From the NCBI RefSeq assembly GCF_947251545.1, contig NZ_OX366362.1:1364001-1428000 (forward strand): 64,000 nucleotides of DNA. Direction: 5' to 3'. Under the pieces are notes generated by a model. The model did not search any database. It worked only from the letters and a program-made list of their open reading frames with translations, and was not told the DNA's origin. Source of the DNA: Wolbachia endosymbiont (group A) of Anomoia purmunda (GTDB lineage: Bacteria; Pseudomonadota; Alphaproteobacteria; Rickettsiales; Anaplasmataceae). Shown piece by piece: positions 36,315-48,757 of this stretch; within the stretch, counting starts at the first letter, position 1; every line of letters begins with the position of its first letter. Made by a program: the position numbers and the translations under genes.

Positions 36315-36701
36315 ATGAAAAGCTTTTTACGAAATTTCTTGCACTATCTTCTGTCATCCCAGTGCCCTGACTACTTGGATCCATATCTTTTTTTCTCTGG
36401 TCACGCGCTACCCAGGACGTGGTGTACAAGAATCCTACTAACTTTACTATTAATTCTATTTCCACTTCTAGCATCATCTATAAGCATTGAGGACATCGAA
36501 GAAAATTGCGATTACGAATATTACCCTAAATTAGATTCTTCTTCTGCTGATGAGTTACACGTTATAAAGCGAAATTATTATAGATACGGTAAGGAATTAA
36601 AAATACTAGCAGATGAGAGGATAAAGGAGATCACTTTAGGCACTAGTGATGTAACCAGACTGCATTCTGTGATTTTTAGCAAAACACGATCTTTCATTTG
36701 A
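36315..36701 (+). CDS. Hypothetical small exported protein with repeat-derived N-terminus
   Basis: The frame's first ~35 codons lie in a palindromic repeat (gtcatcccagtgccctgact and tcacgcgctacccaggacg). From about codon 40 it encodes a hydrophobic export-like segment (LLTLLLILFPLLASSI) and then a charged domain, KRNYYRYGKELKILADERIK. A repeat insertion seems to have replaced or hidden the original start. It may be a damaged gene; I do not recognise the family. Confidence 0.4.
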   Translation: MKSFLRNFLHYLLSSQCPDYLDPYLFFSGHALPRTWCTRILLTLLLILFPLLASSISIEDIEENCDYEYYPKLDSSSADELHVIKRNYYRYGKELKILADERIKEITLGTSDVTRLHSVIFSKTRSFI

Positions 36702-36753
36702 GCTTTCTTCAATTTAAAGTAAATACAGAAAATTGCTATTTCCAAAAATATGG

Positions 36754-36782
36754 TTGAATAATTGTTAATAATAGTGTATAAT
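36754..36782 (+). promoter_or_regulatory. Promoter of the Rpn-family gene
   Basis: TTGAAT (36754-36759), 17 bp, TATAAT (36777-36782), 26 bp before the ATG at 36809. Confidence 0.7.
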
Positions 36783-36808
36783 TATTAATATTTTCAAGCA
36801 TTTTTGTC

Positions 36809-37690
36809 ATGGCTCTTTCAAAATTTCTCGATCCTCGCAATGATTTGTGTTTCAAAAAAATCTTTAGAACGGAAAAAAATAAGAATATCCTGATCCACTT
36901 TTTGAACGATATTTTAGGGTTTACTGAGATAAATGCAATACAAGAAGTTGAATTCTTAAGTACTATCATGGATCCCGAAGTTGCCTCTGATAAACAAAGT
37001 ATTGTTGATGTTCTCTGCAAGGATTCTATTGGTAATAGGTTTGTAATTGAGATGCAGCTTGCTCGTGATAAAGGTTTTGAGAAACGTGCCCAACTGTATG
37101 CTGCTAAGGCTTACTCAAGACAATTAGATAAATCTGGAAATTACATTGATTTAAAGAAAGTCTTCTTTATTGCTATATCAAATTGTAACTTACTTCCTGA
37201 AGAAGTTGATTATATCTCTACTCATAATATACGTGATATAAAAACCAACGGCCATTACTTAAAAGATTTTCAATTTATCTTTATAGAATTGCCCAAATTT
37301 TCAAAAAGTAAAGTAGAGCAGCTAGAAAGTACAGTAGAAAGATGGTGTTTCTTTTTTAAATACGCAGAAGAAACAACAGAAGAGGACTTAAAAGAGATAG
37401 AAGAAAAAGCACCAATAATAAAGCTAGCATATGATGAGTTAGATAAGTTTCGTTGGAACGAAAAAGATTTAGTAGCCTATGAAGAAAGGATAATGGATCT
37501 ACGAAAAGAAGAAGCCATTCTTGAATACAGACTTGATCTTGCTACTGAAAAAGGCAAAAAAATTGGTAAAGAGGAAGGGAAAATTGAAGTCGCAAAAGCA
37601 ATGCTGGCTAATAATGTTGATGTCAACACTATTGTCAAGTTTACTGGCCTTTCTATTAGTGAGATTGAAGAATTAAGTGGAAATCTGTGA
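36809..37690 (+). CDS. Rpn-family recombination-promoting nuclease / PD-(D/E)XK transposase-like protein
   Basis: The 293 residues open MALSKFLDPRNDLCFKKIF, the hallmark of the Rpn/PD-(D/E)XK transposase-like family. The catalytic stretch is KQSIVDVLCKDSIGNRFVIE then MQLARDKGF (D, E-x-Q of the nuclease core). A tyrosine-rich strand and the EQLESTVERWCFFFKYAEE helix follow. The C-terminus is Lys/Glu-rich and ends in a helix-turn motif (MLANNVDVNTIVKFTGLSIS). Related proteins promote RecA-independent recombination. It has its own promoter and is common in multiple copies in Rickettsiales. Confidence 0.88.
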   Translation: MALSKFLDPRNDLCFKKIFRTEKNKNILIHFLNDILGFTEINAIQEVEFLSTIMDPEVASDKQSIVDVLCKDSIGNRFVIEMQLARDKGFEKRAQLYAAKAYSRQLDKSGNYIDLKKVFFIAISNCNLLPEEVDYISTHNIRDIKTNGHYLKDFQFIFIELPKFSKSKVEQLESTVERWCFFFKYAEETTEEDLKEIEEKAPIIKLAYDELDKFRWNEKDLVAYEERIMDLRKEEAILEYRLDLATEKGKKIGKEEGKIEVAKAMLANNVDVNTIVKFTGLSISEIEELSGNL

Positions 37691-37694
37691 GCGG

Positions 37695-39089
37695 TTACAA
37701 ATAATTTACCATTTCTTCTGGTTTCACTATCCTTTCAAACTCCTCCTCAGTGAGCAGTTGAAGTTTTGCTGCTGCTTCTTTTAGAGTGATATTTTCTTTA
37801 TAAGCAAGCTTCGCTATTTTTGCTGCATTGTCGTACCCTATATGCGTATTTAATATAGTGACCAACATCAACGACTGATTCAGTAAATCTTTTATCCTCT
37901 TTTCATTTGCTTTAATACCAACTACACATTTTTCTGTAAAATTTAAACTTGCGTCAGCTAAAAGTCTTATAGACTGCAAAACATTGTAAATTATCACTGG
38001 CTTAAACACATTCAATTCAAAATGACCGTTTGAACCACTAATGGTCACAGCAACATGATTTCCCATAACTTGAGTGCACACCATAGTTACTGCTTCACAC
38101 TGAGTTGGATTTACTTTACCTGGCATAATTGAAGAACCAGGCTCATTTTCCGGTAACATTATTTCCCCAATTCCGCATCTTGGACCAGAACCAAGCAACC
38201 TTATATCATTTGCAATTTTCATTAAACTGACTGCTACTGTATTGAGTGTTCCACTGAGCTCAACCAAAGCATCATTTGCGGCTAGCGCTTCAAATTTATT
38301 GTCTGCTGAAGTAAATGGAAGATTAGTAATTCCTGCAACTTGGCTTGAAAAATCTTCAGCAAAACCCTTTTTAGTATTGAGTCCCGTGCCAACCGCAGTG
38401 CCACCTTGTGCAAGCTCGTATATACCACTTAAAGTTGATTTTACTCTCTCTATCCCCTTTTTAATCTGGGCTGCATAGCCAGAAAACTCCTGTCCCAGTG
38501 TTAGGGGCGTTGCATCTTGCAGATGAGTACGTCCTACTTTTATTATATCCTTAAATTCCTGAACCTTATTATCCAGCACCTTATGCAATTTTTCAAGATT
38601 TGGAATAAGCAAGCGGTTTATCTGGTCTGCTGCTGCTATATGCATTGCTGTTGGAAAGGTGTCATTTGACGACTGACCATAATTCACATGATCATTTGGA
38701 TGTATCGGAGATTTACTACTCAAATTACCACCTAAAATCTCTATTCCACGATTGCTGATTACTTCATTCATATTCATATTAGTCTGCGTTCCGGATCCGG
38801 TTTGCCAAACAACAAGCGGAAATTCATTATTAAATTTGCCATCTATTACTTCCTTTGCGGCTGCGCAGATTGCTTCCCCTACCTTATTATCTATGCTACC
38901 CTGCTTCATGTTAACACGTGCTGCTGCAAGTTTTACTATTGCTAATGCTTTAATCAGAGGCTCTGGCATTTTTTCTGTGCCAATCTTAAAATTTTCTAAA
39001 GAACGCTGAGTCTGCGCTCCCCAGTAATGTTCACTTGGTACTTTTACTTCCCCTAAGCTGTCTGATTCTATTCTCGTCTTTCTATCCAT
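37695..39089 (-). CDS. fumC: Fumarate hydratase class II
   Basis: FumC reversibly hydrates fumarate to malate in the TCA cycle, which Wolbachia retains. The 464-residue length is exact for the family. [32 protein letters not shown] and [19 protein letters not shown] mark the substrate site. [16 protein letters not shown] is the fumarase/aspartase signature, with the catalytic Ser. The ATG at 39089 follows a gaggaaaa ribosome-binding stretch. Convergent with the Rpn gene, 4 bp apart. Confidence 0.97.
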   Translation of the reverse strand: MDRKTRIESDSLGEVKVPSEHYWGAQTQRSLENFKIGTEKMPEPLIKALAIVKLAAARVNMKQGSIDNKVGEAICAAAKEVIDGKFNNEFPLVVWQTGSGTQTNMNMNEVISNRGIEILGGNLSSKSPIHPNDHVNYGQSSNDTFPTAMHIAAADQINRLLIPNLEKLHKVLDNKVQEFKDIIKVGRTHLQDATPLTLGQEFSGYAAQIKKGIERVKSTLSGIYELAQGGTAVGTGLNTKKGFAEDFSSQVAGITNLPFTSADNKFEALAANDALVELSGTLNTVAVSLMKIANDIRLLGSGPRCGIGEIMLPENEPGSSIMPGKVNPTQCEAVTMVCTQVMGNHVAVTISGSNGHFELNVFKPVIIYNVLQSIRLLADASLNFTEKCVVGIKANEKRIKDLLNQSLMLVTILNTHIGYDNAAKIAKLAYKENITLKEAAAKLQLLTEEEFERIVKPEEMVNYL

Positions 39090-39189
39090 ATTTTCCTCCT
39101 GGTGTTATGCAAACTGGTTCACTACATAATTTTTTCATGCCTACTTTTTGGTTAATTAAATCATACTAGATCCAAGTAGTCAAGTGTAT

Positions 39190-39510
39190 GAACATTGCAA
39201 TTTTCAGGTAACTTGCATGGTAGATGTATAACTGTACGAACATTGTCTAGCAGGAGGGTGTCATCCCAGCACCCCTATGATGTCATCCCAGTGCTTGACA
39301 CTGGGATCCAGAAATTTTATTAAGTTGGTAAGCATAAAAGTAGCCGTTTTATGTTAAAATACAACGTTTTGATGATTATGAAAAGGCTGGATCCCAGTGT
39401 CTGGGCACTGGGATGACACCATCTGCCACGCAAATTGCCTGCAAATTGCAATGTTCGTACAGTTGTGTGGTAGATGCAAGTAGCTGACACTGGGATTTGT
39501 TGTGTTTAAC
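39190..39510. repeat. Palindromic-element cluster downstream of obg
   Basis: Two inverted palindromic units, gtcatcccagtgcttgacac at about 39281 and tcccagtgtctgggcactgg at about 39391, surround a spacer. The motif actgtacgaacattg and its reverse occur three times around them (about 39232, 39440, 39520). No gene is seen between fumC and obg. Confidence 0.75.
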
Positions 39511-39564
39511 AAAAACAAATGTTCGTACAAATATATTCTAGTTATATGATAAAATAAATGAAAT

Positions 39565-41861
<2,297 letters not shown>

Positions 41862-41899
41862 TTACTAGATTCACAATTGTGTGCACGGAACGTTCTGTC

Positions 41900-42155
41900 T
41901 CGGAAGATGTTATCCCAGCGCTGTAACATTTCAGTGTATGAACATTGCAATATACAGGTAATTTGAGTAGCGGATGGTGTCATTCCAGTGCTTGACACTG
42001 GAATCCAGCTTTTACTATACAGCCACCTGGTGTGCTCATTTACGATTAAGTTTTCTGGATCCCAGTGTCTGGGCACTGGGATGACATCATTCTTAGTGGA
42101 AGTTACCCCCATATCACAACGTTCGTACAGTTGTGTGCTTCGACACTGGGATCCA
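41900..42155. repeat. Palindromic-element cluster upstream of eno
   Basis: Two inverted palindromic units lie at about 41970-42006 (gtgtcattccagtgcttgac) and 42053-42090 (ggatcccagtgtctgggcac), with tgaacattgcaatatacagg and gttcgtacagttgtg flanking. The layout repeats that at 39190-39510 and inside birA. There is no coding sequence. Confidence 0.75.
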
Positions 42156-42161
42156 GTTTTA

Positions 42162-42449
42162 CTACACAATTTTATCATATAAATCCTCCCAGTCTGGATT
42201 CTCTTTCTCGATTAAATTCATTTTCCATTTTCTTTGCCAACTTTTTAAAAGCTTTTCTCTAGTAATAGCTAAATTTATGTCTTGGAACTCTTCGAAATAA
42301 ACCAATCTATAAACACCGTATTTTGACGTAAAACTAGAAACAGTTTCACTTTTATGTTCATAAATTCGTTTTATCAAATTTGATGTCACACCTACGTATA
42401 AAGTTCCGTTGCGTTCACTTGCAAGTATATAAACATAATAACTCTTCAT
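42162..42449 (-). CDS. GIY-YIG domain nuclease-like protein
   Basis: From ATG 42449 the protein is 95 residues and begins MKSYYVYILASERNGTLYVG, with the GIY-YIG core as YYVYIL then LYVGVT. It continues NLIKRIYEHKSETVSSFTSK, which carries the conserved Arg and the HK region, and YGVYRLVYFEEFQDINLAIT, with a Glu in the metal site. It is a single-domain protein of the UPF0213/endonuclease-like group. Some annotations may extend the start to 42503, but the extra 18 residues are palindromic repeat. It is embedded between two repeat clusters, so mobility is possible. Confidence 0.85.
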   Translation of the reverse strand: MKSYYVYILASERNGTLYVGVTSNLIKRIYEHKSETVSSFTSKYGVYRLVYFEEFQDINLAITREKLLKSWQRKWKMNLIEKENPDWEDLYDKIV

Positions 42450-42515
42450 ATATAGTTGACTGGATTCCAGTGTCAAGCACTGGAATGACACCGGTACTTG
42501 CATTTATTCTATCGT

Positions 42516-44033
42516 TTAACTAGATGTTTGTATAGTTTCTGCTATGAGCTTCGCAGCTTCCTTTGCCAATTTAGCTATATTACTACCAGCACCAATAAAT
42601 AATACTATATCACCTGGACTTGTCGAATCACTAATAAAATGTGAAATGAGCAAAGCATCATTCATAATTTTTGTGTTATTACTGACTAGAGCTTTCTGTA
42701 TATCATCAATTCCACAACCAGGAATGGGCTTATCTTCTGGAGGATGAACAGGAGTAAGGATGACATAATCAAACATCATGAAAATTCGTATGAATTCATC
42801 AAAAAAATTACGAATGCGAGCAAAACGAAGTGGTTCGATAATTCCTATTACTTTTCCTTTAGTAATCGAACGTGCAGCCGTTAAAGTTGCATATATTTCA
42901 TTTGGATGATGGGCATAATCCTCAATTAACTTAACACCTTTGATATCAGCAATTAAAGAAAATCTTCTTGCTACTCCTTTGAATTCCAAAAGGCCTTTTT
43001 TAATCTCTGCATTGCTAATCTCGAGCTTTATCGCAACTGATATTGCAGCTAAGGCGTTGCTTACTTTGTGAATACCTATTGCGTTTGATAGTACTGTGTT
43101 TTTTAAAGGGCTGGATCCCAGTGTCAAGCACTGGGATGACACCCATTTTTTTTGAAACAACATCAGCGTCTTTTCCTGTTGCTCCTTCTCCTTTGTCATC
43201 CCAGTGCTTGACACTGGGATCCAGTTATTTTGAACCATACAACTATCATCAATAAACACATCAAATTCTATGCTGTTAGCATGCTGCTTAATATTAACAG
43301 CTTTAATATTGGCATCCTCAAATCCAAACATCACAGAGTTACTTGCATCATAATTAATGCCTACAGAATCAGGCAAAACTGCAAAATCTGCTTTGCTTAT
43401 AAACTGAGAAAACGCATTTTTAATATTGTCGAATGTACCATAATGATCCATATGATCGTCGTTAATACTCGTTATGACAGCAATATTTGCAGGAATTTTT
43501 AGCATGGTTCCATCAGACTCATCAGCTTCGATTAAAAAAATGTCACTCTTTCCAAGTTTTGAATTACTCTGGTATGAATTTAGTATTCCTCCTACAATTA
43601 CAGTCGCATCAATGCCAGAATGATCAAAAATGGAAGCAATCATTGCTGTTGTTGTCGTTTTTCCACTTGAGCCTGAAACTGCTATCACATATTTATCTCT
43701 TAAAAGTTCAGCAAGCATGTCTGATCTATGCAAAACGATTTTATTGTTATTTTTTGCTGCAATTAACTCCACATTATCAGATTTTATTGCAGAAGAATGT
43801 ACGACTATTTGAGCTTGGCTTATATTATCAGCATTGTGACCAATAAAAACCTCTATACCTAGCTTTTGTAACCTATCTACATTGTTGTTTGACTGCGCAT
43901 CACTGCCTTGAACTTTGTAATTGGAATTGTGAAGAATTTCAGCAATAGCGCTCATTCCAATTCCACCTATACCAATAATATGTATTATTCCTTTTTGAGT
44001 TTTGTTAATATTTAGCAGTAGATGTTTACTCAT
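42516..44033 (-). CDS. murC: UDP-N-acetylmuramate-L-alanine ligase MurC with in-frame repeat insertion
   Basis: MurC adds L-alanine to UDP-MurNAc for lipid II synthesis, which Wolbachia makes. I choose ATG 44033 (giving ~505 residues); a start at 44096 adds 21 residues of unlikely sequence. Motifs: [19 protein letters not shown] (UDP-binding), [15 protein letters not shown] (ATP P-loop), [18 protein letters not shown] and [16 protein letters not shown]. About residues 271-308 ([20 protein letters not shown] to CLTLGSSP) are foreign to the family and exactly match a 114-bp palindromic element. Without them the length, ~467, is normal. If no full copy lies elsewhere, this enzyme must tolerate the insert. 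Confidence 0.93.
   Translation of the reverse strand: MSKHLLLNINKTQKGIIHIIGIGGIGMSAIAEILHNSNYKVQGSDAQSNNNVDRLQKLGIEVFIGHNADNISQAQIVVHSSAIKSDNVELIAAKNNNKIVLHRSDMLAELLRDKYVIAVSGSSGKTTTTAMIASIFDHSGIDATVIVGGILNSYQSNSKLGKSDIFLIEADESDGTMLKIPANIAVITSINDDHMDHYGTFDNIKNAFSQFISKADFAVLPDSVGINYDASNSVMFGFEDANIKAVNIKQHANSIEFDVFIDDSCMVQNNWIPVSSTGMTKEKEQQEKTLMLFQKKWVSSQCLTLGSSPLKNTVLSNAIGIHKVSNALAAISVAIKLEISNAEIKKGLLEFKGVARRFSLIADIKGVKLIEDYAHHPNEIYATLTAARSITKGKVIGIIEPLRFARIRNFFDEFIRIFMMFDYVILTPVHPPEDKPIPGCGIDDIQKALVSNNTKIMNDALLISHFISDSTSPGDIVLFIGAGSNIAKLAKEAAKLIAETIQTSS
43111..43224. repeat. Palindromic element inserted in frame within murC
   Basis: A 114-bp (38-codon) element with ~30-bp inverted arms: ctggatcccagtgtcaagca at the left and its reverse complement ending gatccag at the right. 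Both arms are themselves palindromic. It matches the intergenic units at 2123-2260 and 17623-17723, so it is the same repeat family. Confidence 0.9.
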
Positions 44034-44095
44034 TACTAAATTTATTATAGTATAATTTAAAATCCTCATAGTATCGAACCCTCTTACCGAATACA

Positions 44096-44770
44096 ATGAT
44101 AAAAAACCTAGCCTTCCTATGTCTAATATTCGTTTTGATGAGTAGCTGCAGTGTTAGCAACAGGTTTAATTGCACTGCAGGTCATTATAAAATTGGCAGC
44201 AGCTACACAATAAATGGTATAACTTATTATCCAAAAAACTGTAAACACTATGAAGAGATAGGGATAGCGTCGTGGTATGGAATAGAAGATCATGGCACGC
44301 TTACAGCAAATGGTGAAGTGTTTAACCGTCACTTGATCTCTGCAGCGCATAGGACTTTGCCCCTACCCTGCTTTGTTCTTGTCACTAATTTAGAAAATGG
44401 AAGAAAGCTTGTTACAAGGGTTAACGATAGAGGGCCTTTTATTGAAGGCAGAATAATAGACTTATCAGAAAAAGCAGCTCAAGTCTTAGGATTTCATAAA
44501 TCTGGGCTTGCAAAAGTAAAAGTCCAATACCTAAGAAAGATGTCAGAACAATTGATACAAAATACTCCTCATTACCGAAAGCAATATGAAAAAGAAATGC
44601 AGAAACGTCACCCGAAACAAGACAGTGCAGAAAGTAAGGGATATGTTGCATTTTTTAAAAATGCTCAGGCTGCTAAATCAGCTGCATCAAAGCTTCGCAA
44701 TCAAGGAATAAAAAATGTTAGATTGCTTTTTAAGAACGATCAATATTGCGTGAAAGTGAGTGATAGGTAG
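44096..44770 (+). CDS. rlpA: RlpA-like septal ring lipoprotein with DPBB and SPOR domains
   Basis: A 224-residue lipoprotein. The signal ends with LMSSC (Cys18). The double-psi beta-barrel domain is [20 protein letters not shown], with the conserved H/D of the RlpA transglycosylase site ([20 protein letters not shown] and [17 protein letters not shown]). The C-terminal ~45 residues ([20 protein letters not shown]) form a SPOR domain that binds denuded glycan at the septum. RlpA cleaves such strands during division. It is divergent from murC; a TATAAT at 44051 is a candidate -10. Confidence 0.9.
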   Translation: MIKNLAFLCLIFVLMSSCSVSNRFNCTAGHYKIGSSYTINGITYYPKNCKHYEEIGIASWYGIEDHGTLTANGEVFNRHLISAAHRTLPLPCFVLVTNLENGRKLVTRVNDRGPFIEGRIIDLSEKAAQVLGFHKSGLAKVKVQYLRKMSEQLIQNTPHYRKQYEKEMQKRHPKQDSAESKGYVAFFKNAQAAKSAASKLRNQGIKNVRLLFKNDQYCVKVSDR

Positions 44771-44874
44771 TGGTGAGTGCAGAATTTGAAAGATTTGGTT
44801 AATGTAAGGAACGCTGGCTAACTATTGTAAGTTAAAAATGTGATATAAAAAAGATATCAACAATTTATAGCTAT

Positions 44875-45140
44875 ACCGCCGCGGCGCTAACAAGTAGCGG
44901 GATGACGGGCTTATCGTCACGCCACCGCGAACCGTCATACCGCGATTCATTCCATAGCTGTACGAACATTGAAATATGGCACATAGTAAACGATGTCATG
45001 AAAGTAGCTGACACTGGAATCCAGCCTTTATTATGCAGCCACTTGGTTGAAATTAAGTCTTCTGGATCCCAGTGTCTAGGCACTGGAATGACATCATTCT
45101 TTTTCCTGGATCCCAGTGTCTGGGCACTGGGATGACAAAG
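44875..45140. repeat. Palindromic-repeat cluster upstream of fdx
   Basis: The cluster starts with the second repeat type (taacaagtagcgggatgacg, 44888; accgtcataccgcgattcat, 44931). It then has ctgtacgaacattg, an imperfect unit at about 45005 and units at 45062-45090 and 45107-45137. No gene lies between rlpA and fdx (44771-45207). Confidence 0.75.
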
Positions 45141-45207
45141 AGTTTGCAAATATTAGTTATTACCTGTAGGATATAGAGAAATTAGTAAGGATTTTAATAG
45201 GAATAAT

Positions 45208-45570
45208 ATGCCATCTGTTACTTTTATTTTACCTGATGGGAGTAAGAAAAGCTATGAAGCTGCAGAGGGAGAAACTCTGCTCAATTTAGCCCACAGAAGT
45301 GATCCAGATCTGCTTGAAGGTGCATGTGAAGGTTCTCTTGCTTGCTCTACATGCCACGTGATTATTGATCCAGAATTTTATGATGCTGTAGAAACGCATA
45401 ATCCCATATCTGATGAGGAAAATGATATGTTAGACCTAGCTTTCGGCTTAACAGAGACGTCGAGGCTTGGATGCCAAATAAAAATCACAAAAGATATCAA
45501 TGGCTTGTGTGTAACCATACCAAGGGGTACAAGAAACATATCATTAGATAAACAGGTGAATCATGCGTAA
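45208..45570 (+). CDS. fdx: 2Fe-2S ferredoxin, ISC/adrenodoxin type
   Basis: The 120 residues carry the adrenodoxin-type cluster motif EGACEGSLACSTCHVI, with Cys near 44, 50 and 53, plus the fourth in RLGCQI near 91. The acidic region NPISDEENDMLDLAFGLTET precedes it. Such ferredoxins supply electrons to iron-sulfur cluster assembly in the cytoplasm. The last bases overlap the next gene by 8 bp, so they are co-translated. Confidence 0.93.
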   Translation: MPSVTFILPDGSKKSYEAAEGETLLNLAHRSDPDLLEGACEGSLACSTCHVIIDPEFYDAVETHNPISDEENDMLDLAFGLTETSRLGCQIKITKDINGLCVTIPRGTRNISLDKQVNHA

Positions 45571-46603
45571 GATTTTTATCTATATTATCATCTCTTTACT
45601 CTTGTTTATTCCTGTAGCGTATAGTGGTTTTTGGTATTTTTCTGCATGTAAGGTAAAAAATCTTTTAGCTGAAACAATACTATACATTAACGACGAAAAA
45701 TTTGATATTTCACATGATTTTAGTGGATTTCCTTCTAACCTAATTTTCCGTGTGACAAACCCAAAGTTTTCCAATGAGCAATTAACCATCTCATCTGATG
45801 CTTTATTGATAAAAAATAGATTGTTTGATAAATCAGTATATATCTACATACCAAGCAATGAAGTCAACATTGCTGTTCATGGTGATGAGAAAAAGAATAT
45901 AAAATGCCACACAAACGATAGCAGCCACTTTGTTGTTAGACTAAACGATTTACCATCTTCATTGCGATTCAACAAAAATAGTACCGTGATAGACTATATA
46001 GATACACTTCGTTACGAAGATTATGGATTAAAATGTGATGTTTTAGAAAATCAGCAAAGTGTTATAACTGAAGTGAATGATAAAAGCAATTACATTCAAT
46101 TTCACCTCGATAAAGAACCAAGTGGAAATACTAAACTAGGATTTGATTTTTATACTTATCGGTATAAAAATACTGCAAGTCCTGAAAGTTACCTTAGTAT
46201 CGACACTAAACTTGATTACGAATTTGTAAACCACATCTCAGCTTCCAGAATTAATTTCAACATAGAGAAATTTTTAATTCAAAGTAATAATTTTTCTCTT
46301 GCTGCAGATGGTGGAGTGCAAAATTATAATTTGGTTACGTCTTCATTTAAAGACAAAATCAACGTGGCTATATCAAATTATAAAGAATTAATCTCGTTTA
46401 TGATTGGTGACTCAAAAACTTCAGATGTGTTTGAAAAATTAATGTCTTCCTTATCAGAAAAAACAACTGATAACAGCGTTCAATTTTCAATAAAGTACGA
46501 TGATGATGTAGGGTCAAGCTTTATTGGAAAGTTATCCACCACTGATTTTATGAACCAGCTCAGTAAAATAACCCAATTAACCAAGGATGAGAGCAGTAGT
46601 TAG
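45563..46603 (+). CDS. Membrane-anchored periplasmic protein, possibly DUF2125-like
   Basis: The 346-residue protein starts with one N-terminal membrane helix (IFIYIIISLLLFIPVAYSGF) and WYFSACKVKNLLAETILYIN. A long beta-rich domain follows, with many short strands (FDISHDFSGFPSNLIFRVTN, SYLSIDTKLDYEFVNHISAS). This resembles the DUF2125/AsmA-like periplasmic domains of alphaproteobacteria, but the match is by layout only. It overlaps fdx at its start and ccmH at its end (17 bp), so all three may be one operon. Confidence 0.65.
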   Translation: MRKIFIYIIISLLLFIPVAYSGFWYFSACKVKNLLAETILYINDEKFDISHDFSGFPSNLIFRVTNPKFSNEQLTISSDALLIKNRLFDKSVYIYIPSNEVNIAVHGDEKKNIKCHTNDSSHFVVRLNDLPSSLRFNKNSTVIDYIDTLRYEDYGLKCDVLENQQSVITEVNDKSNYIQFHLDKEPSGNTKLGFDFYTYRYKNTASPESYLSIDTKLDYEFVNHISASRINFNIEKFLIQSNNFSLAADGGVQNYNLVTSSFKDKINVAISNYKELISFMIGDSKTSDVFEKLMSSLSEKTTDNSVQFSIKYDDDVGSSFIGKLSTTDFMNQLSKITQLTKDESSS

Positions 46604-46964
46604 TTTACTTTTCATATTGATATTCCACTCAGGCGTAAATGCTTTTACTCTGGATAATAAATTCAGAGATAAAAGCATGGAAAAACGAGCAACCAGTTTA
46701 TTTGAAATAATAAGGTGTCCAATATGTTCTGGCGAATCATTGTCTGAATCTGGATCTCAGATCGCGTATGATATGCGAGAAGCAATTCGTAAAAAAATCA
46801 ATGATGGATATACTGATGAAGAGATAATCTCAGAGCTAAAAAATTCTTATGGAGATTCAATTATAATCGTACCATCTAGCACTTACATTTTGTGGTTTAT
46901 TCCACTTACAACTCTGCTTATTGGGTGTTTTCTAATACGAAAATACATCAATACAACCACTTAA
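46587..46964 (+). CDS. ccmH: Cytochrome c biogenesis protein CcmH
   Basis: CcmH reduces apocytochrome c thiols at the outer face of the inner membrane during haem attachment. The 125 residues show an N-terminal signal (VVSLLFILIFHSGVNAF), then the thioredoxin-like motif IIRCPICSGESLSESGSQIA, with the CxxC redox pair. A helical domain with EEIISELKNSYGDSI and a C-terminal membrane helix TYILWFIPLTTLLIGCFLI follow. The CcmE and CcmD partners are encoded at 53 kb, so the ccm genes are split. Confidence 0.92.
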   Translation: MRAVVSLLFILIFHSGVNAFTLDNKFRDKSMEKRATSLFEIIRCPICSGESLSESGSQIAYDMREAIRKKINDGYTDEEIISELKNSYGDSIIIVPSSTYILWFIPLTTLLIGCFLIRKYINTTT

Positions 46965-47434
46965 ACCTTTTATATATAGCTAAAGTGACTTAGGTTGACG
47001 ATTTGATAAACCGTCATCCCGCTGCTTGTTAGCGGGATCTATGCTAAGATACTGCGAATGAATCCACGGCTGTACGAACATTGCAATTTGCAGCCCCCTC
47101 TCGCTGTTCTAGTGCTTCCTTCTTCTGTCATCCCAGTGCCAAGATCCACAACTGTACGAACATTGTGATTTGAGAACAATCTCTGTCAGGAAGGGTGTCA
47201 TTCCAGTGCGTGACACTGGAATCCAGCCTTTCCATAATCATCAAAACGTTGTATTTTAACATAAAACAGCTATTTTTATGCTCGCCAACTTAATAAAATT
47301 CCTGGATCCCAGTGTCTAGGCACTGGGATGACACCATTTGCTGTGCAATTTACCTTCAAAAATGAATGTTCGTACAGCTATGGAATGAATCGCGGTATGA
47401 CGTAGGGATTGCATTAGCTATAATTCTTTGGTTT
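46965..47434. repeat. Palindromic-repeat cluster between ccmH and gltX
   Basis: It contains the cgtcatcccgctgcttgttag-type unit at 47013, ctgtacgaacattgcaattt at 47072, two inverted palindromic units at 47198-47225 and 47303-47333, and a final fragment of the first type near 47385. There is no gene; it holds only repeats. Confidence 0.75.
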
Positions 47435-48757
47435 TCACTTTTCTTTTAACCTTGCAATGATATTTTCTTTGCCGATAAAAATTAATAATTTAGCGAGCTC
47501 TGGTCCTGTTTCTGTTCCTGTTAAAGCTGAACGCAACTGCGTAAATAGGTCTTTTGCCTTTATATCCACTGTTTGTCGAATAGTTTTTACCCATTCTGAC
47601 AACGTGTTTTCATTACAATCACCTTGGGGCAATGCATTGAACGCAATTTTTATAAGCTCCTTATCAAGAATCACAGGCTCTATATCGGATTTGCATATTT
47701 TCCACCACTTGGCCACCTCAGAAAACCTTTCTATATTGTTCCTTATAAAATACCAAAACTCTGAGGAGTCCACTCCAATTTGATTTAAACGGTCTTGCAC
47801 CATTTCAAATGGCATTTGTTGCAGCACTTTGCTATTTAGCTTATATACTTCACTCAAGCTGAATTGTGCAGATGCTGAGCTAAATTTTTTAATGTCAAAT
47901 GAGTCAATTAAAGACTGTATGTCAACATAAGCTTCTATCGGATCAGATGTTCCAAGTTTTGCTAAATAGCTAATTAGCGCAATTGGTTCAATTTCATCTT
48001 CTTTTATAGATTTGATATCCAGCCCGCCTTTCCGTTTCGATATCTTGCTATCATCAAAATGTAGCAGAGAAAGGTGAGCAAACATAGGAATTTTCGCTTT
48101 TAATGCTTTAATCATTTGGATTTGCACTGCTGTATTAGTTACATGATCTTCCCCGCGTACAATATGGGTTACATTAAAGTCAACATCATCGATAGCAGAA
48201 GGTAACATGTATGTGTACATTCCATCTTCTCTTTTTACCACAGGGTCGCTGATGCTATTGGTTGCAATATTTATTTCGCCTTTAACTTCATCATTCCATT
48301 TAACAACCTCATTTCTATCCAACTTAAATCTAAAATGTGGTCTTCTTCCTTCTTGCTCATAACGAATTTTCTCTTGCTCAGTTAGAAGTAACGCGCTTCT
48401 GTTATATACCGGGGGAAGTCCTTGTTTTAACTGCAATTTTCGTTTAATTTCTAACTCTTCTCTTGTTTCATAGCATGCATAAATATGCCCTTCTTTTATT
48501 AACTGCAAGAACACCTCGTTATAGCGCTCAAAGCGCTCTGATTGCTTAAAACTTGCATCCCAATCGATACCAATCCATTTTAGGTCTTCTATGATATTAT
48601 TTATATATTTGACATCTGAACGCTGAAGGTCAGTATCATCAAAACGGAGTAAAAATTTTCCATTTTGATTGCGTGTGTACATCCAACAAACCAGAGCAGT
48701 TCGTACATTTCCTACATGGAGATAGCCAGTTGGGCTTGGAGCGAATCTTGTTAGCAT
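47435..48757 (-). CDS. gltX: Glutamate-tRNA ligase
   Basis: A 440-residue class I synthetase that charges tRNA-Glu and, in organisms lacking GlnRS, also tRNA-Gln before amidation. The HIGH-like motif is [20 protein letters not shown] at the N-terminus. KMSKS is the [10 protein letters not shown] region near residue 235. [20 protein letters not shown] sits in the catalytic fold, and a helical anticodon domain occupies the C-terminal third. Rickettsiales often carry two gltX genes; which this one is cannot be told from sequence alone. Confidence 0.95.
   Translation of the reverse strand: MLTRFAPSPTGYLHVGNVRTALVCWMYTRNQNGKFLLRFDDTDLQRSDVKYINNIIEDLKWIGIDWDASFKQSERFERYNEVFLQLIKEGHIYACYETREELEIKRKLQLKQGLPPVYNRSALLLTEQEKIRYEQEGRRPHFRFKLDRNEVVKWNDEVKGEINIATNSISDPVVKREDGMYTYMLPSAIDDVDFNVTHIVRGEDHVTNTAVQIQMIKALKAKIPMFAHLSLLHFDDSKISKRKGGLDIKSIKEDEIEPIALISYLAKLGTSDPIEAYVDIQSLIDSFDIKKFSSASAQFSLSEVYKLNSKVLQQMPFEMVQDRLNQIGVDSSEFWYFIRNNIERFSEVAKWWKICKSDIEPVILDKELIKIAFNALPQGDCNENTLSEWVKTIRQTVDIKAKDLFTQLRSALTGTETGPELAKLLIFIGKENIIARLKEK

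Noticed and set aside
36214..36477. 87-residue minus-strand frame near ispG end
   Set aside because: It crosses a palindromic repeat and opposes a better plus-strand candidate.
44066..44090. tcgaaccctc resembling a minus-strand tRNA T-arm before murC
   Set aside because: No acceptor, D or anticodon stems can be built around it.
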